A DNA stretch of 34,174 nt from an uncultured Fibrobacter sp. (GCA_937891805.1 CALATK010000261.1:1-34174), one strand, 5' to 3'. Counted from the first letter of the stretch, positions 22,020 to 34,118 are shown. Notes: generated by a model from the letters alone, not told the origin. Numbers and translations are program-made.

Positions 22020-23381
22020 CTAGGGCTTGCTTTTTTCGTGTTTTGCCCTTATCCACTCGGGGCTGCGGGCGCGGGTTTCAATACTTACGCCGTCGATTAC
22101 GCCATTCCAGGTCTCGGTCCTTATTTCGTTGCCGCCCACGCGGAATGGAACGCTCCGGTTCAGGTCATTCGGAACAAATTCCTGTGCATTGCCTACGGGA
22201 TTGCCGTTTACGAACATGCTTACCATGTGGTCTTTCGAAACGAGTACGAGGAACGCCCATTCTCCCACAGGGACACTGCTTGAATCGCCGAAGAAAATGG
22301 CTTCGGGATAGTTGGGCATACTTTTCATTACGGTGAATGAACCGGTGTTCGACTCAAAATGCCACTGGAACCGCGACGTGGAATCGCTCCAGTAGGCGCG
22401 CTGGCAGAACAGGGCCTGGTGCTCTCCGTTTGGACCGTTCCATTTTGTCCACAGCGAAAGGGTGAAGTCTCCGCCAGTGGGGTTGAGGGTGTCCAGGTCT
22501 ATATACTGGCCCGGTTCAAGCAGTACGCCATTGCCACTTACGCCCTCTACATAATTTACACTGTCTGCAATTTTTCCGTTGTGGTCAAACACATATTCGT
22601 CGCCGTTCATTTCGATGTTTATCGTGGTCCATCCGGTATTGGCCTCGCTTACATCGTTGGCGTGGAAAGATGTGAATCCGTAGGTTTCCCCAAGCAGGTC
22701 AAGGTCTGGATTCCAAAGGTGTCCTCCGAAGTTTTCCAGTTGCGGAAGTACCAGCGTGTCGCCGGCGTCCTGTATCGAGAACGGGATGTAACCCGTCACC
22801 GAAACACTTTCTGAATAAATTAACATTTCTTGTATTCCGGGTGGAATCGAATCGAAACGGAAGGATCCGTCTGCCTGCACTTCGGCCATGAGGTGTGTTC
22901 CGCCGATACGGACCAATCCAGACGTTGCACCAGAAATGCTTCCCCGGATAGCCTTGTTTGTGCCGATGCGGATTTCTTCTGTCTTTTGAGTTGGCGGGAG
23001 AGAAAGGCCCGAAAGTGTACCCGATTCGGCGTACAGGTAGAGCTCCGGCGTGGCCTGCTTGCCGATATGTTCATCGTCGGCGGGCATCTTGAATTCAAAC
23101 TGTGCGTTGGAATCGGCAAAGGTTTCCAGGGAATCGACAATTTCAATGCCGTTGTCCCAATACAGCGCAAGCCGTGCGGCGGGCATTTTTTTGCCCTGCA
23201 TGTTGACTACGGTTCCGCAGAATACAACCGAGTCTGGTTCCTGTGCAACGGAATTTCCGATATCGGTAACGCCGCCAGCCACGTCGTTGCTGTTTGAACA
23301 AGCGAGGAGGGCAAGGGTGGAGGCAAAGGCGGCCATCCACCCACGGCAAGGTTGTCTAAGCCAAACTATCAAACGATTCAT
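22020..23381 (-). CDS. LamG-domain lipoprotein paired with a TIGR02147 regulator
   Basis: 453 residues. Lipobox LLAC with Cys 28; an internal ATG (Met 16) could be the true start, giving a more usual signal length. Residues ~50-130 form a carboxypeptidase-regulatory-like fold (VVFCGTVVNMQGKKMPAARLALYWDNG), followed by a similar second one (~150-215). Residues ~265-445 are a concanavalin-like LamG domain (GNGVLLEPGQYIDLD, FTLSLWTKW, WAFLVLVSKDHMVSMFVNG, WNGVIDGVSIETRARS). Such proteins likely bind or sense glycans at the cell surface. Its ATG overlaps the end of the TIGR02147 gene by four bases, so both are made together. Confidence 0.85.
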   Translation of the reverse strand: MNRLIVWLRQPCRGWMAAFASTLALLACSNSNDVAGGVTDIGNSVAQEPDSVVFCGTVVNMQGKKMPAARLALYWDNGIEIVDSLETFADSNAQFEFKMPADDEHIGKQATPELYLYAESGTLSGLSLPPTQKTEEIRIGTNKAIRGSISGATSGLVRIGGTHLMAEVQADGSFRFDSIPPGIQEMLIYSESVSVTGYIPFSIQDAGDTLVLPQLENFGGHLWNPDLDLLGETYGFTSFHANDVSEANTGWTTINIEMNGDEYVFDHNGKIADSVNYVEGVSGNGVLLEPGQYIDLDTLNPTGGDFTLSLWTKWNGPNGEHQALFCQRAYWSDSTSRFQWHFESNTGSFTVMKSMPNYPEAIFFGDSSSVPVGEWAFLVLVSKDHMVSMFVNGNPVGNAQEFVPNDLNRSVPFRVGGNEIRTETWNGVIDGVSIETRARSPEWIRAKHEKSKP

Positions 23382-24223
23382 CCTTCGTCCTCCTTCGTGA
23401 GCATCTTGCTCATCGGGAACGCCACGAGCATCATTTCGTAAATACGCTCCACGTTGGTGTCGTTGGACGCGCGGGCTATAATTTTTTTGCGGGCATCCTC
23501 GAGAATTTCTACGGCGTAGTCATAGGAACTTTTGCTCATGGCAAGGGTCGTGAATGTAGCAAAGCGTTCGTCCTTGGGCATGGATTCCACTGCACCTATG
23601 GCGTGCTGTATGTACTCGTGTCGGATTTGCCGGAGTGCCATGGGTGGGATTTCTGCGGCGTCCAGCATTTGCGAAGTCAGCTCGTAGCGTTCGCCCTCTT
23701 TTTTCAGGAGTCCCCATTCCAGCAGGTTTTTCACCGCCTTGCGGGCTTCTTCTGTCGTTATTTGCGGCGTGAGCGACCGTGCCAGCACGCGGTAGTCTTC
23801 GTGCCAGTCCAGGTCTACGGCGAGTTCGCGTATGATAGGGTAGTACCACTTGCTAAAGTAAGCCTGCTCGCGGGTGGTGACATGGGTAAACTCGATTTGC
23901 TTGCGAATTTGCAGAATCTGTTTCCATGCCTGCTCCCGGATGTCCACCTGCTGTGCCTGGTTGTACTGCACCAGCGCCTCGAAGTATTCCTTTTGCAGGG
24001 GCTCGAAATCCATGGCCTTCGAAATTTTCTCGATGGACTTGTGCGTAAGGTTGAATCGCCCGCGAATTACGTTCAGGCAGTAAGAGGAACTGCTGAATCC
24101 GGCTTTTGCCGCAAAGAAACGGTGGGAAAACACGGAGCGCATTTTTTTCTGCTCTTCGAAATAATCCTGCATGAACTTGCGGAAATCGTCGTAGTCGAAT
24201 AGATGTTCCAGTGCGATACTCAC
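23378..24223 (-). CDS. TIGR02147 family protein (putative transcriptional regulator)
   Basis: 281 residues from a GTG. The N-terminal LFDYDDFRKFMQDYFEEQKK, then FSHRFFAAKAGFSSSSYCLNVIRGRFNLTHKSIEKISKAM (an HTH-like helical part), EYFEALVQYNQA, and YYPIIRELA are hallmarks of this family, which is strongly expanded in Fibrobacter. Members are often next to a lipoprotein gene, as here. I infer a regulator of that pair, perhaps responding to the surface lipoprotein. No separate ribosome binding site at good distance: TATCTTTT-GGAGC-GTG suggests a leaderless GTG start. A 20-bp palindrome (24295-24314) in the divergent gap is a candidate binding site. Confidence 0.9.
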   Translation of the reverse strand: MSIALEHLFDYDDFRKFMQDYFEEQKKMRSVFSHRFFAAKAGFSSSSYCLNVIRGRFNLTHKSIEKISKAMDFEPLQKEYFEALVQYNQAQQVDIREQAWKQILQIRKQIEFTHVTTREQAYFSKWYYPIIRELAVDLDWHEDYRVLARSLTPQITTEEARKAVKNLLEWGLLKKEGERYELTSQMLDAAEIPPMALRQIRHEYIQHAIGAVESMPKDERFATFTTLAMSKSSYDYAVEILEDARKKIIARASNDTNVERIYEMMLVAFPMSKMLTKEDEG

Positions 24224-24228
24224 GCTCC

Positions 24229-24236
24229 AAAAGATA
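24229..24236 (-). promoter_or_regulatory. Promoter box of the TIGR02147 gene
   Basis: TATCTTTT on the minus strand, five bases before the GTG, almost identical in layout to the hydrolase gene promoter at 12227-12234. Confidence 0.5.
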
Positions 24237-24294
24237 TAAAATTTTTACACATAAATCAATAAATTTTGTAAATATTTAGTGTTTTTGATTTTAG

Positions 24295-24314
24295 TGTGTA
24301 ATAAAAATTACACA
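24295..24314. promoter_or_regulatory. Operator-like palindrome TGTGTAAT-AAAA-ATTACACA
   Basis: Perfect 8-4-8 inverted repeat in the gap between divergent genes. A further half site, TTTACACA, lies at 24244-24251, close to the TIGR02147 promoter. Likely bound by a local regulator. Confidence 0.6.
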
Positions 24315-24441
24315 AATGGAGGCAAAAATAGGGCTTTTACACGCTTTTAACACGGAATCTTTTTCTACAGGTGACAAAAAACTGGGATTTGGGGCAAAGG
24401 GATTCTATTTATTGCGCAGGACAATGTCAGGAGTGTTATTT

Positions 24442-26964
24442 ATGCAGAAAAAAATGACAGGATGGATTATGCTGGCGGCACTTGTCGCCGGAATGGGAGC
24501 GGATGTATTTGCCGCCAATGGCGATGCTTATGTTTGGCCCGGCTACCGCAGCGACCTGGATTACGATACGAAATCGAATCTGGGCGATATCCAACCGCCG
24601 ACCAAGTTCAATAACAATTGTTCGGGCGTTACCGGAAAGAAGGCCGGTAAATGGTGGGCGTTTTATTGGGGCAAGGATCGCGACAGCCGCATTACCGACG
24701 TGACGATTGATTCAATTCTCAAGAAGTACGATACTGACTTCGAATATCTGTACAATGAGATGGGGTGGGCGCCGGATGCCCAGGCGCAGGACGGCCAGTA
24801 CAGTGCCGTTTACTACTATGGCTCGGGTACATGTGCCGGTGGCGCAAAGGAAGACACGACGGGCGGTTGGCAAACATGGGTGGCAGGCTACACGGCCGTG
24901 GCAGCCTCGTTCTACCCGCTGTACAGTTTCAATACAAGTTGCCCTTACCACGATCGTGTGGCGCAGATGGATGCGATGATTCACGAGGGAATCCACTCGA
25001 TGACGAACGGTTACCCCGGCGCGAAGGATGCACACTGGTTTCAGGAAGCGGGTAATACCTGGATTCAGCAGGATATGTTCAGTCATCGCGACGGTGTTTA
25101 CAGTGGTATGGGATTCCTGAATGCGGCAACGGTCATTGCCCCCTTTATGCCGATTGAAACTTATTCGGGATGGTTGATCGACGGCACGTTTGGTGGACCC
25201 GGCGGAAGTGCCGATAATGGCGGTGTTACGGGCAAGAATCAGAGGTACCTCTTGGGAGGTTCGCAGTACAGCAACATTTTCCCCACCTTCATGGGAACTT
25301 GGCTGGGTACGGGATCTGTCCGCTGGATTTACGGGAATGCTTACGGCAAAACAAAGTACTTGCTCGAAACCTACGCCCTCGACAAGGGGCTCGGCGAAGC
25401 GGGCGTTCGTCGCCTGATTACAGAATTCCGCGCAAGGCTTGCACTCCTGGACATGAAGAAATGGTCAAACGAGATCAAGTCCCTGCTGAATAATAATTTT
25501 GGTAGCAATACCTACTGGGAACAGGATTATTGGGACAACAAGAACTACAGTTACACCTGGAAAATGACACCGTACCAGAGCGTGACCGCGAACGGCGATT
25601 ACCTTGTCCCGAACCAGGACATTACTCCGGGCTGGTCGGGCGCGAACTATATTCCGCTCAAGGTGCAGAGCGGAGCCAAGCAGGTGAGTGTGAGCTTTTC
25701 CCCGAACGGCAGCAATTCCAACAATACCAATATGAATTTTTTGATTTGCTATCGCGCCACCGATGGTACCCCCGTTTACAGCGAACCTATTACCGGTGAA
25801 GGCACGGCGACGCTTCGGCTTGACAAGACTCCTTCTTCGACAGGCGGGACGCAGATGGTCTTTGCCGTGGTTGTGAATACCGACTTCCAATATACGGGCA
25901 ATACGGAAATACGAAAAAAACACTATGACTACAAGTTGAAACTTGAAAGTGGCATCAGCGGTGCAGGTGATGCGTACACCAAGTATTACAACGACTTTAA
26001 GTTGGATTATGACTGGCCTGAAATTGGCGATAGCCCCACTCCCACGTCGAGCAGTTCTTCGGGAACGCCGGCAGTGAGCAGTTCTTCCAGTGCGGTAACA
26101 CCGGGCGGTTCCTCCAGCTCTGCGCAGCCCGCAAGTTCCAGTAGCGTCGTTATCGGCAGAGTCGATACATACAACGTGAAGGTATCGCTCCCCATAGATG
26201 ACAACTACACTCCCGTCACTGTAAACTTTGACGTGGCCGAGGTGGCCGCAAAGTTGGGGCTTTCCGCTTTGACTATTTCCCAGGCTGCTTTCTTTGCCCA
26301 GGAATCTGACGGCACGGTTGTCACGAAATCCACGGCCAAGGAACCTGGACATTGGTTTGGCAAGGACGGTTCTGTGGTGGCATGGGGCGAAAAATCCTAT
26401 GTGTTTTCGGAGGCGGATGTTTCCAAGGGAACGCTTTCTATTGGGCATTACCCCAACCGCGTGAACAATGGCGAGACCTACAGTTTTACGCAGGGGTTTT
26501 CCTATAACGGGAAACAGGTGCTGTTTAGGGTTTCGGTGACGCTCACTAACGGCAAGGAAGGTGCCGAGATTGTTGTGGAAGAGCCCAGCAGTTCTACTGC
26601 TTCGTCTTCAGCCGGGCTAGCGGCTTCAAGTTCGTCGAGCGGTGCAAATGTAAGTTCGTCAAGTGCCGTCACCAGCGGGATGGCGGTCCTTATGGATGGC
26701 TTGAACGGCCCGGCGAGGAACATGGGGGTTTCTTACCGGCAAGGGATGATTACGGTGCAGTACACGCTCCCCCAGAGGGACAACGTGAAAATCAGCCTGT
26801 TTACGGGTTATGGCGCCCTTGTGGCGCAAGAAATCACGGGCCGGTTGAATGCTGGAGTGCACTCGTATTCCTTTGACTTGGCTGGGCTACCTGCGGGTAT
26901 GTACATCGTAAAGGTTTCCTCCGGCAGTTACCGTGAGGCAAGGCCGATTAGCATTACACGCTAA
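24442..26964 (+). CDS. Large secreted putative metallopeptidase with DUF4859 and C-terminal sorting domain
   Basis: 840 residues from the ATG at 24442, chosen because AGGAG stands eight bases upstream and a normal signal peptide (to ...ADVFA) follows; the open frame continues 42 codons further 5'. The N-terminal domain (mature ~1-370) contains MIHEGIHSMTNG, an HExxH zinc motif, with HWFQEAGNTW downstream as a possible third-ligand region; it resembles DUF6055-type proteins. After a beta-rich part (~375-510) comes a Ser-rich linker, then a DUF4859-like domain (GHWFGKDGSVVAWGEKSYVF; IGHYPNRVNNGETYSFTQ), a second Ser linker, and a ~80-residue C-terminal domain ending AGMYIVKVSSGSYREARPISITR-like, typical of type IX secretion sorting signals. 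The target is presumably a protein or glycoprotein outside the cell. Confidence 0.82.
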   Translation: MQKKMTGWIMLAALVAGMGADVFAANGDAYVWPGYRSDLDYDTKSNLGDIQPPTKFNNNCSGVTGKKAGKWWAFYWGKDRDSRITDVTIDSILKKYDTDFEYLYNEMGWAPDAQAQDGQYSAVYYYGSGTCAGGAKEDTTGGWQTWVAGYTAVAASFYPLYSFNTSCPYHDRVAQMDAMIHEGIHSMTNGYPGAKDAHWFQEAGNTWIQQDMFSHRDGVYSGMGFLNAATVIAPFMPIETYSGWLIDGTFGGPGGSADNGGVTGKNQRYLLGGSQYSNIFPTFMGTWLGTGSVRWIYGNAYGKTKYLLETYALDKGLGEAGVRRLITEFRARLALLDMKKWSNEIKSLLNNNFGSNTYWEQDYWDNKNYSYTWKMTPYQSVTANGDYLVPNQDITPGWSGANYIPLKVQSGAKQVSVSFSPNGSNSNNTNMNFLICYRATDGTPVYSEPITGEGTATLRLDKTPSSTGGTQMVFAVVVNTDFQYTGNTEIRKKHYDYKLKLESGISGAGDAYTKYYNDFKLDYDWPEIGDSPTPTSSSSSGTPAVSSSSSAVTPGGSSSSAQPASSSSVVIGRVDTYNVKVSLPIDDNYTPVTVNFDVAEVAAKLGLSALTISQAAFFAQESDGTVVTKSTAKEPGHWFGKDGSVVAWGEKSYVFSEADVSKGTLSIGHYPNRVNNGETYSFTQGFSYNGKQVLFRVSVTLTNGKEGAEIVVEEPSSSTASSSAGLAASSSSSGANVSSSSAVTSGMAVLMDGLNGPARNMGVSYRQGMITVQYTLPQRDNVKISLFTGYGALVAQEITGRLNAGVHSYSFDLAGLPAGMYIVKVSSGSYREARPISITR

Positions 26965-26999
26965 AGACTTTGCTATCGGGTCCCGAAATTATCCATGGG

Positions 27000-27015
27000 A
27001 CACGGGGACCCGTGT
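27000..27015 (+). terminator. Possible terminator after the metallopeptidase gene
   Basis: ACACGG-GGAC-CCGTGT followed by TATTCC; a second small hairpin (TTCCA-ATT-TGGAA, 27018-27030) is followed by a T-run. A competing pairing exists with CGGGTCCC at 26978. The T-run is weak for the first hairpin. Confidence 0.4.
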
Positions 27016-27121
27016 TATTCCAATTTGGAATATCATTTTTTGTAAAAATAATACTATCGTGTGACATTTCTGGCGCAAAGCGGGTATATTAGAGAGGATG
27101 ATTCAATTCAAGGGAGGCCTG

Positions 27122-28510
27122 ATGTCCAACGCAAATCCGCAAATGAAACACATAGTGCTCATAACCCTGTCCGCCGCCATTGGCGGGTTTCTGTTCGGGT
27201 TTGACTCGTCCGTCATCAACGGGGCAAACGGGGCGTTAAAGGCACACTTTAACGCGACGGACTATGAACTGGCCTGGTCTGTCTCCCTGGCCCTTATTGG
27301 GGCTGCTATCGGTGCGTTTTTTGCCGGGCGGATTGCCGACGCCTTCGGCCGCGTGCGTTGCATGCTTTTTGCTTCGGATTTGTTCCTGTTGAGCGCAATC
27401 GGGTCGGGTATTCCCTTTGGCATCCCGGACTTTATCATGTGGCGTATCATCGGGGGTCTCGGCATTGGAATGGCAAGCATTATCGCACCGATCTACATTG
27501 CAGAAACTGCGCCAGCCCACTTGCGTGGACGCTTGGGCTCATTGCAACAGTTCGCTATCGTGATAGGAATTTTTGTAGCGCTCCTTTCGAACTACCTCAT
27601 CGTACGCATTGCGGGTTCGGCCAACAATCCGATGTTTGGCCACATCAAGGCATGGCAGGTGATGTTCTGGGTCGAAATTATCCCGTCGGTAATCTACGGC
27701 TATGCCGCCTGGAAACTCCCCGAATCGCCCCGTTACCTGATTCACAAAGGGCTCCTGGACGAAGCCAAAAAAGTCATTGCCAAAATTAATCCCGAAGGGG
27801 TTGACGAAGAGGTCGAAAAGATTCAGGGTTCCTTCAGCAATAAAAAGCCCGCCAAGTTCACCGATTTGTTGGAGGTCATTAACAAGAAGGAGCGGATTAC
27901 TCCGGTTTTGTGGGCGGGTTTGGGCCTTGCTATTTTGCAGCAGCTGGTTGGCATCAACGTTATCTTCTACTACGGCACCATGCTCTGGCAGAGTGTGGGT
28001 TTTGGTGAAAGCGACGCGTTCCTCACCAGCGTGATTTCTAGCGCCATCAACTTGGTGATGACCGTTGCCGCCATTTTGCTTGTGGACAAGCTAGGCCGTA
28101 AACCCCTTCTGCTTATCGGTAGCGTTGGCATGGCGGTGACCTTGAGTACCCTTACGATTTGCTTTATGAGTAGCGGTGGCGCAGCCCTGTCTGATTCGGC
28201 TGCCTTTGTGGCCCTGATAGCGGCAAACCTCTACATCGCCTTCTTTGCGGCGACCTGGGGCCCTGTGATGTGGGTGATGCTGGGCGAAATGTTCAACAAT
28301 CGTATCCGCACTATCGCCATCGCCATTTGCGGGTTGGCCCAGTGGTTTGCAAACTTCGTGGTCACCTGGACATTCCCCGTGCTCACGGGCGAAGATGGCT
28401 TTGGCGTTGGTCCCACTTACGGTATCTATTCGTTCTTTGCCATATTCAGCATCTTCTTCGTGGCAAAGTTTATCAAGGAAACCAAGGGTAAACAGCTAGA
28501 AGATATGTAG
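27122..28510 (+). CDS. Sugar-porter family MFS transporter
   Basis: 462 residues from the ATG at 27122, with AGGGAGG four bases upstream; an ATG at 27098 is also in frame and lies seven bases after TATATT, so a longer leaderless form is conceivable. Twelve membrane segments. Family marks: GGFLFGFDSSVINGA in TM1, GRIADAFGRVRC between TM2 and 3, RIIGGLGIGMASIIAPIYIAE, PESPRYL at the end of the first half, QQLVGINVIFYYG in TM7, LVDKLGRKPLL, and a closing KETKGKQLE. It should carry a hexose or pentose with protons, as XylE/GalP-type proteins do; the exact sugar is not readable. Confidence 0.92.
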   Translation: MSNANPQMKHIVLITLSAAIGGFLFGFDSSVINGANGALKAHFNATDYELAWSVSLALIGAAIGAFFAGRIADAFGRVRCMLFASDLFLLSAIGSGIPFGIPDFIMWRIIGGLGIGMASIIAPIYIAETAPAHLRGRLGSLQQFAIVIGIFVALLSNYLIVRIAGSANNPMFGHIKAWQVMFWVEIIPSVIYGYAAWKLPESPRYLIHKGLLDEAKKVIAKINPEGVDEEVEKIQGSFSNKKPAKFTDLLEVINKKERITPVLWAGLGLAILQQLVGINVIFYYGTMLWQSVGFGESDAFLTSVISSAINLVMTVAAILLVDKLGRKPLLLIGSVGMAVTLSTLTICFMSSGGAALSDSAAFVALIAANLYIAFFAATWGPVMWVMLGEMFNNRIRTIAIAICGLAQWFANFVVTWTFPVLTGEDGFGVGPTYGIYSFFAIFSIFFVAKFIKETKGKQLEDM

Positions 28511-28514
28511 TTAC

Positions 28515-28533
28515 AGGAACAAATACGGTTCCT
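28515..28533. terminator. Weak hairpin between convergent genes
   Basis: AGGAAC (28515-28520) and GTTCCT (28528-28533) with a 7-base loop, between the MFS and barrel gene stops. No clear T-run. Confidence 0.35.
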
Positions 28534-29215
28534 AGAAAATCCAGTAGTTGGCGCCCAACTTGAAGGAAAGGTCCTTGGCCCCGCTTAAGTCAACGAACTT
28601 ACCCTTGGAATCGGGGTAAAGTTCTGTCAAACCGAAGCCTATCCTCAAGTCTACGCCAAGCTTGTCCATGACATAGTAGCCAGCACCTACGGCAATGCCA
28701 AAACCAAAGGATGTCTGTTCCACCTTTTCGGGAACGGAGTGGGTTGTTGTTCCGCCAGATACCTTGTCCGCCACTTTGGCCTTGAGAGACACTTCGCTGT
28801 TCAAGTTGAGACCCAGCTGTGGGCCGATATAGGCATAAAATTTCGGGGTGGCATTGGCCCTGACAAGCAATGGTATTTCCAAGTCCATCTGGCTAAATTC
28901 ACGCTCACCCAAATCATCGTCTTGGGAGTAACTTGCATAGCGGAACAAAAGTTCTGGTGTGAAATGGATGGTGGGCGTAAGGACAATACGGCCAACGGCG
29001 CCACCTTCCAAGTCTATACCGCCCGGATTTTCGTCGTTCTCGCCACCGGACCAGTCATCTTCCAAGCCCCAGATCATGCCGTAACCGACCGCCAAACGGG
29101 CGCCCAACCCAATTGCAGGCGCGCTTGTTTTGGAGCCGGCCTCTCCGGATTCTTGTGCCAAGGCGAGCACCCCTGCACATAGGACTGCCATTACGGATGT
29201 TAGAATTTTATTCAT
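28532..29215 (-). CDS. Outer-membrane beta-barrel protein
   Basis: 227 residues from the ATG at 29215, which has GAGGAG upstream and opens a signal peptide cut after ALA (about residue 20); 20 further codons upstream are open but lack these marks. The mature part has alternating strands with aromatic ends (IGLGARLAVGYGMIWG; HFTPELLFRYASYS; PKFYAYIGPQLGLNL; SFGFGIAVGAGYYVMDKLGVDLRIGFG) and terminates KLGANYWIF, the aromatic end expected of a barrel recognised by the Bam machinery. It fits the outer-membrane protein beta-barrel group of ~8 strands. It follows ispD after 46 bases and could be co-transcribed, but no functional link is evident. Confidence 0.83.
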   Translation of the reverse strand: MNKILTSVMAVLCAGVLALAQESGEAGSKTSAPAIGLGARLAVGYGMIWGLEDDWSGGENDENPGGIDLEGGAVGRIVLTPTIHFTPELLFRYASYSQDDDLGEREFSQMDLEIPLLVRANATPKFYAYIGPQLGLNLNSEVSLKAKVADKVSGGTTTHSVPEKVEQTSFGFGIAVGAGYYVMDKLGVDLRIGFGLTELYPDSKGKFVDLSGAKDLSFKLGANYWIF

Positions 29216-29261
29216 TATTTTCTCCTCGTTAAAATTTTTGCTATTTGCCGGCAGGACGCGT

Positions 29262-32225
<2,964 letters not shown>

Positions 32226-32247
32226 TTCGCCCGAAACAAGCGGTCGC

Positions 32248-34032
32248 CTACCCGTTGGTCTCCTGGCTACCTTCGATAATCCAGTTGCACAGTTCCAAGA
32301 TTCCGTCGTAATCCGGAATGCTCTTTACAAAATCCTTGGACTTGGTCCGTTCCACAAAGCTGTTCCAGGCGTTTTCGTTCTTGGCCTTCAGGCCCAGGTG
32401 CTCTTCGATGGCGCCCTTGGTCCACACCCAGATTCCCTGGCTCCGGAGTTTCGCGTGGATACTCCGGATGGCAAATTCCGCCTCGGGCATAGACGCCATC
32501 ATGGAGTAGGCCATAGAAGCGCTGATATTGCTGTGCTTGCTCACGGGGAGTCCGTTGTTCAGCCGCAGGTGATGGTGGAACGCCAGCTCCCTGAACAGGT
32601 TCCTGCAGAACTTCACGTCAGGGTCGTTGGCTTCCAAGAATCCGTCCCGAGTGGCCGTGGTAAAGGCGTAGTCCAAATCCACAATAGCCCGCACCGGCAT
32701 GTCCATGGCGTTCAGCACCTGCATGCTCTTGCGGGTATTGCTCACGCCACCCTGACGCACCAGGGCACACTTGATAAGGGCAAAGGATTTTCCGGTAATG
32801 CGTTCGAACAGGGCCGGCAGCACCCGCCATTCCGTCTTGCCTTCGGTCAGCAACACATAGTCCGCAAACAAAAGTTCGTTACTGTTGCTCAAGCTGAACA
32901 GCATCTGCAGTTGGCTAGGAGCGTCTTGCACCACCTGATGCACCGCATCTTCGATACGCTTGCGCATGAAGGTACCCCGCTCTTTGTTCTTGCGGATTAA
33001 GAGAGAAGTACTCACATCTTCGCTGGTCACCATTTGGGCGCTGTGGGTCGCAAAGACAACCTGGTAACCTTCCGTAGATAAATTCTTCAGGGCCACGCGC
33101 ACCAGTTCCACCGCCTGGGGGTGCAAGAACAGCTCCGGCGAATCAATCAGGAGCATGGTGCGGCTCAGGTAATGGTTGTTGTGGTGCTTCTTGATTTCGG
33201 CCAGGTAGCGGACCAGGGCCATCTGGATTGTCCTCTGGCTTCCAGCACCCATACGGCTGATATCCCGCTCAAAGCCGTCGTCTTCGTCAATCACCTTGAG
33301 GCTCGCCGTCTTCAGGAACGTGGCCAAGGTCGGAATGGGAATGTCCAGCTCCACGTGGACGCTGGGGAAAAGGGGCTTCAGCTTTTCGTTCACGTCCCGG
33401 TCAAAGGAACGGATTTCTTCGGCGCGGTTTTCTCCGTCCGGCGAAAGCAGGTCCTTGAACTTGTCCAGCACATCGTTGAATTCCCCGCCAAAGCGCCTTT
33501 CGAGAGGCTTGAAAATCTCGTGGAGCAGTTTCGAAAAAACTTCGTTCCCTTCGAAATCCCAGATGGCAATTGGCTCCGGGAACATCCGCTTGAAAGCGTG
33601 CTTGAAATTCTCGCCCACCAGAACCCAGCCCTTGCGGTTCTCGCTCTGGCGGTTTGGCGGCACCTGCACCCAGAGTTCCACGTTCTCCGCCGGCACTCCC
33701 GGCACCCGCTGCAGCTTGCGGATTTTCAGCCGGTCCCCGTTCAAAAACGGACGAATTTCCTGGGCCTTTTCCTCACCCAAACGAGTGAGCACGTTCTCCG
33801 AAATCCCCTTGAACAGACCCTCCACCTCTACAGGACGGTTCGCGTCGTCAAAGAAGGACACGTCCAGGGAAAATGGCGAAAGCAGCCAGCGGATTCCCAT
33901 AAGAATATTGGTTTTACCGGCATTGTTATAGCCTATCAGGGCGGTCATGTTGTTCAGGGGAAACGTCTCCCTCTGGATAGACCGCAGGTTACAGATGGTA
34001 ATTTCGGACAAGCATAAAGATTCGGGCTGCAT
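32248..34032 (-). CDS. OLD-family ATPase with TOPRIM nuclease domain
   Basis: 594 residues from the ATG at 34032 (a TTG five codons earlier is in frame). N-terminal ABC-type ATPase: Walker A GYNNAGKTN (34-42), signature-like RMGAGSQRTIQMAL, Walker B MLLIDSPELFLHP, and switch FATHSAQM. The C-terminal TOPRIM domain has LLTEGKTEWRVLP (Glu) and VDLDYAF (Asp-x-Asp). OLD proteins are DNA nucleases linked to phage exclusion; class 2 members work with a UvrD-like helicase, as in Gabija. No helicase is downstream (icd is convergent, 22 bases away) and upstream is the window edge, so it looks like class 1. Ser replaces the usual acidic residue after the Walker B Asp (IDSPE instead of I[DE]EPE), which might weaken ATP hydrolysis. 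Confidence 0.87.
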   Translation of the reverse strand: MQPESLCLSEITICNLRSIQRETFPLNNMTALIGYNNAGKTNILMGIRWLLSPFSLDVSFFDDANRPVEVEGLFKGISENVLTRLGEEKAQEIRPFLNGDRLKIRKLQRVPGVPAENVELWVQVPPNRQSENRKGWVLVGENFKHAFKRMFPEPIAIWDFEGNEVFSKLLHEIFKPLERRFGGEFNDVLDKFKDLLSPDGENRAEEIRSFDRDVNEKLKPLFPSVHVELDIPIPTLATFLKTASLKVIDEDDGFERDISRMGAGSQRTIQMALVRYLAEIKKHHNNHYLSRTMLLIDSPELFLHPQAVELVRVALKNLSTEGYQVVFATHSAQMVTSEDVSTSLLIRKNKERGTFMRKRIEDAVHQVVQDAPSQLQMLFSLSNSNELLFADYVLLTEGKTEWRVLPALFERITGKSFALIKCALVRQGGVSNTRKSMQVLNAMDMPVRAIVDLDYAFTTATRDGFLEANDPDVKFCRNLFRELAFHHHLRLNNGLPVSKHSNISASMAYSMMASMPEAEFAIRSIHAKLRSQGIWVWTKGAIEEHLGLKAKNENAWNSFVERTKSKDFVKSIPDYDGILELCNWIIEGSQETNG

Positions 34033-34036
34033 GATT

Positions 34037-34044
34037 TGAATATA
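34037..34044 (-). promoter_or_regulatory. Candidate promoter box of the OLD gene
   Basis: TATATTCA on the minus strand; TATATT ends six bases before the ATG, and no Shine-Dalgarno is visible. Confidence 0.4.
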
Positions 34045-34118
34045 CAATATTTTAGGGGTTAGGGGCTAGGATCCGCTATCATGGTCTCCAAAGCAGGCAT
34101 ATAGCGTCTGTTACCCCA

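Noticed and set aside
25465..26448. 327-codon antisense frame over the secreted metallopeptidase gene
   Set aside because: Arg/His/Val-rich without features; the sense strand has signal peptide, HExxH and sorting domain.
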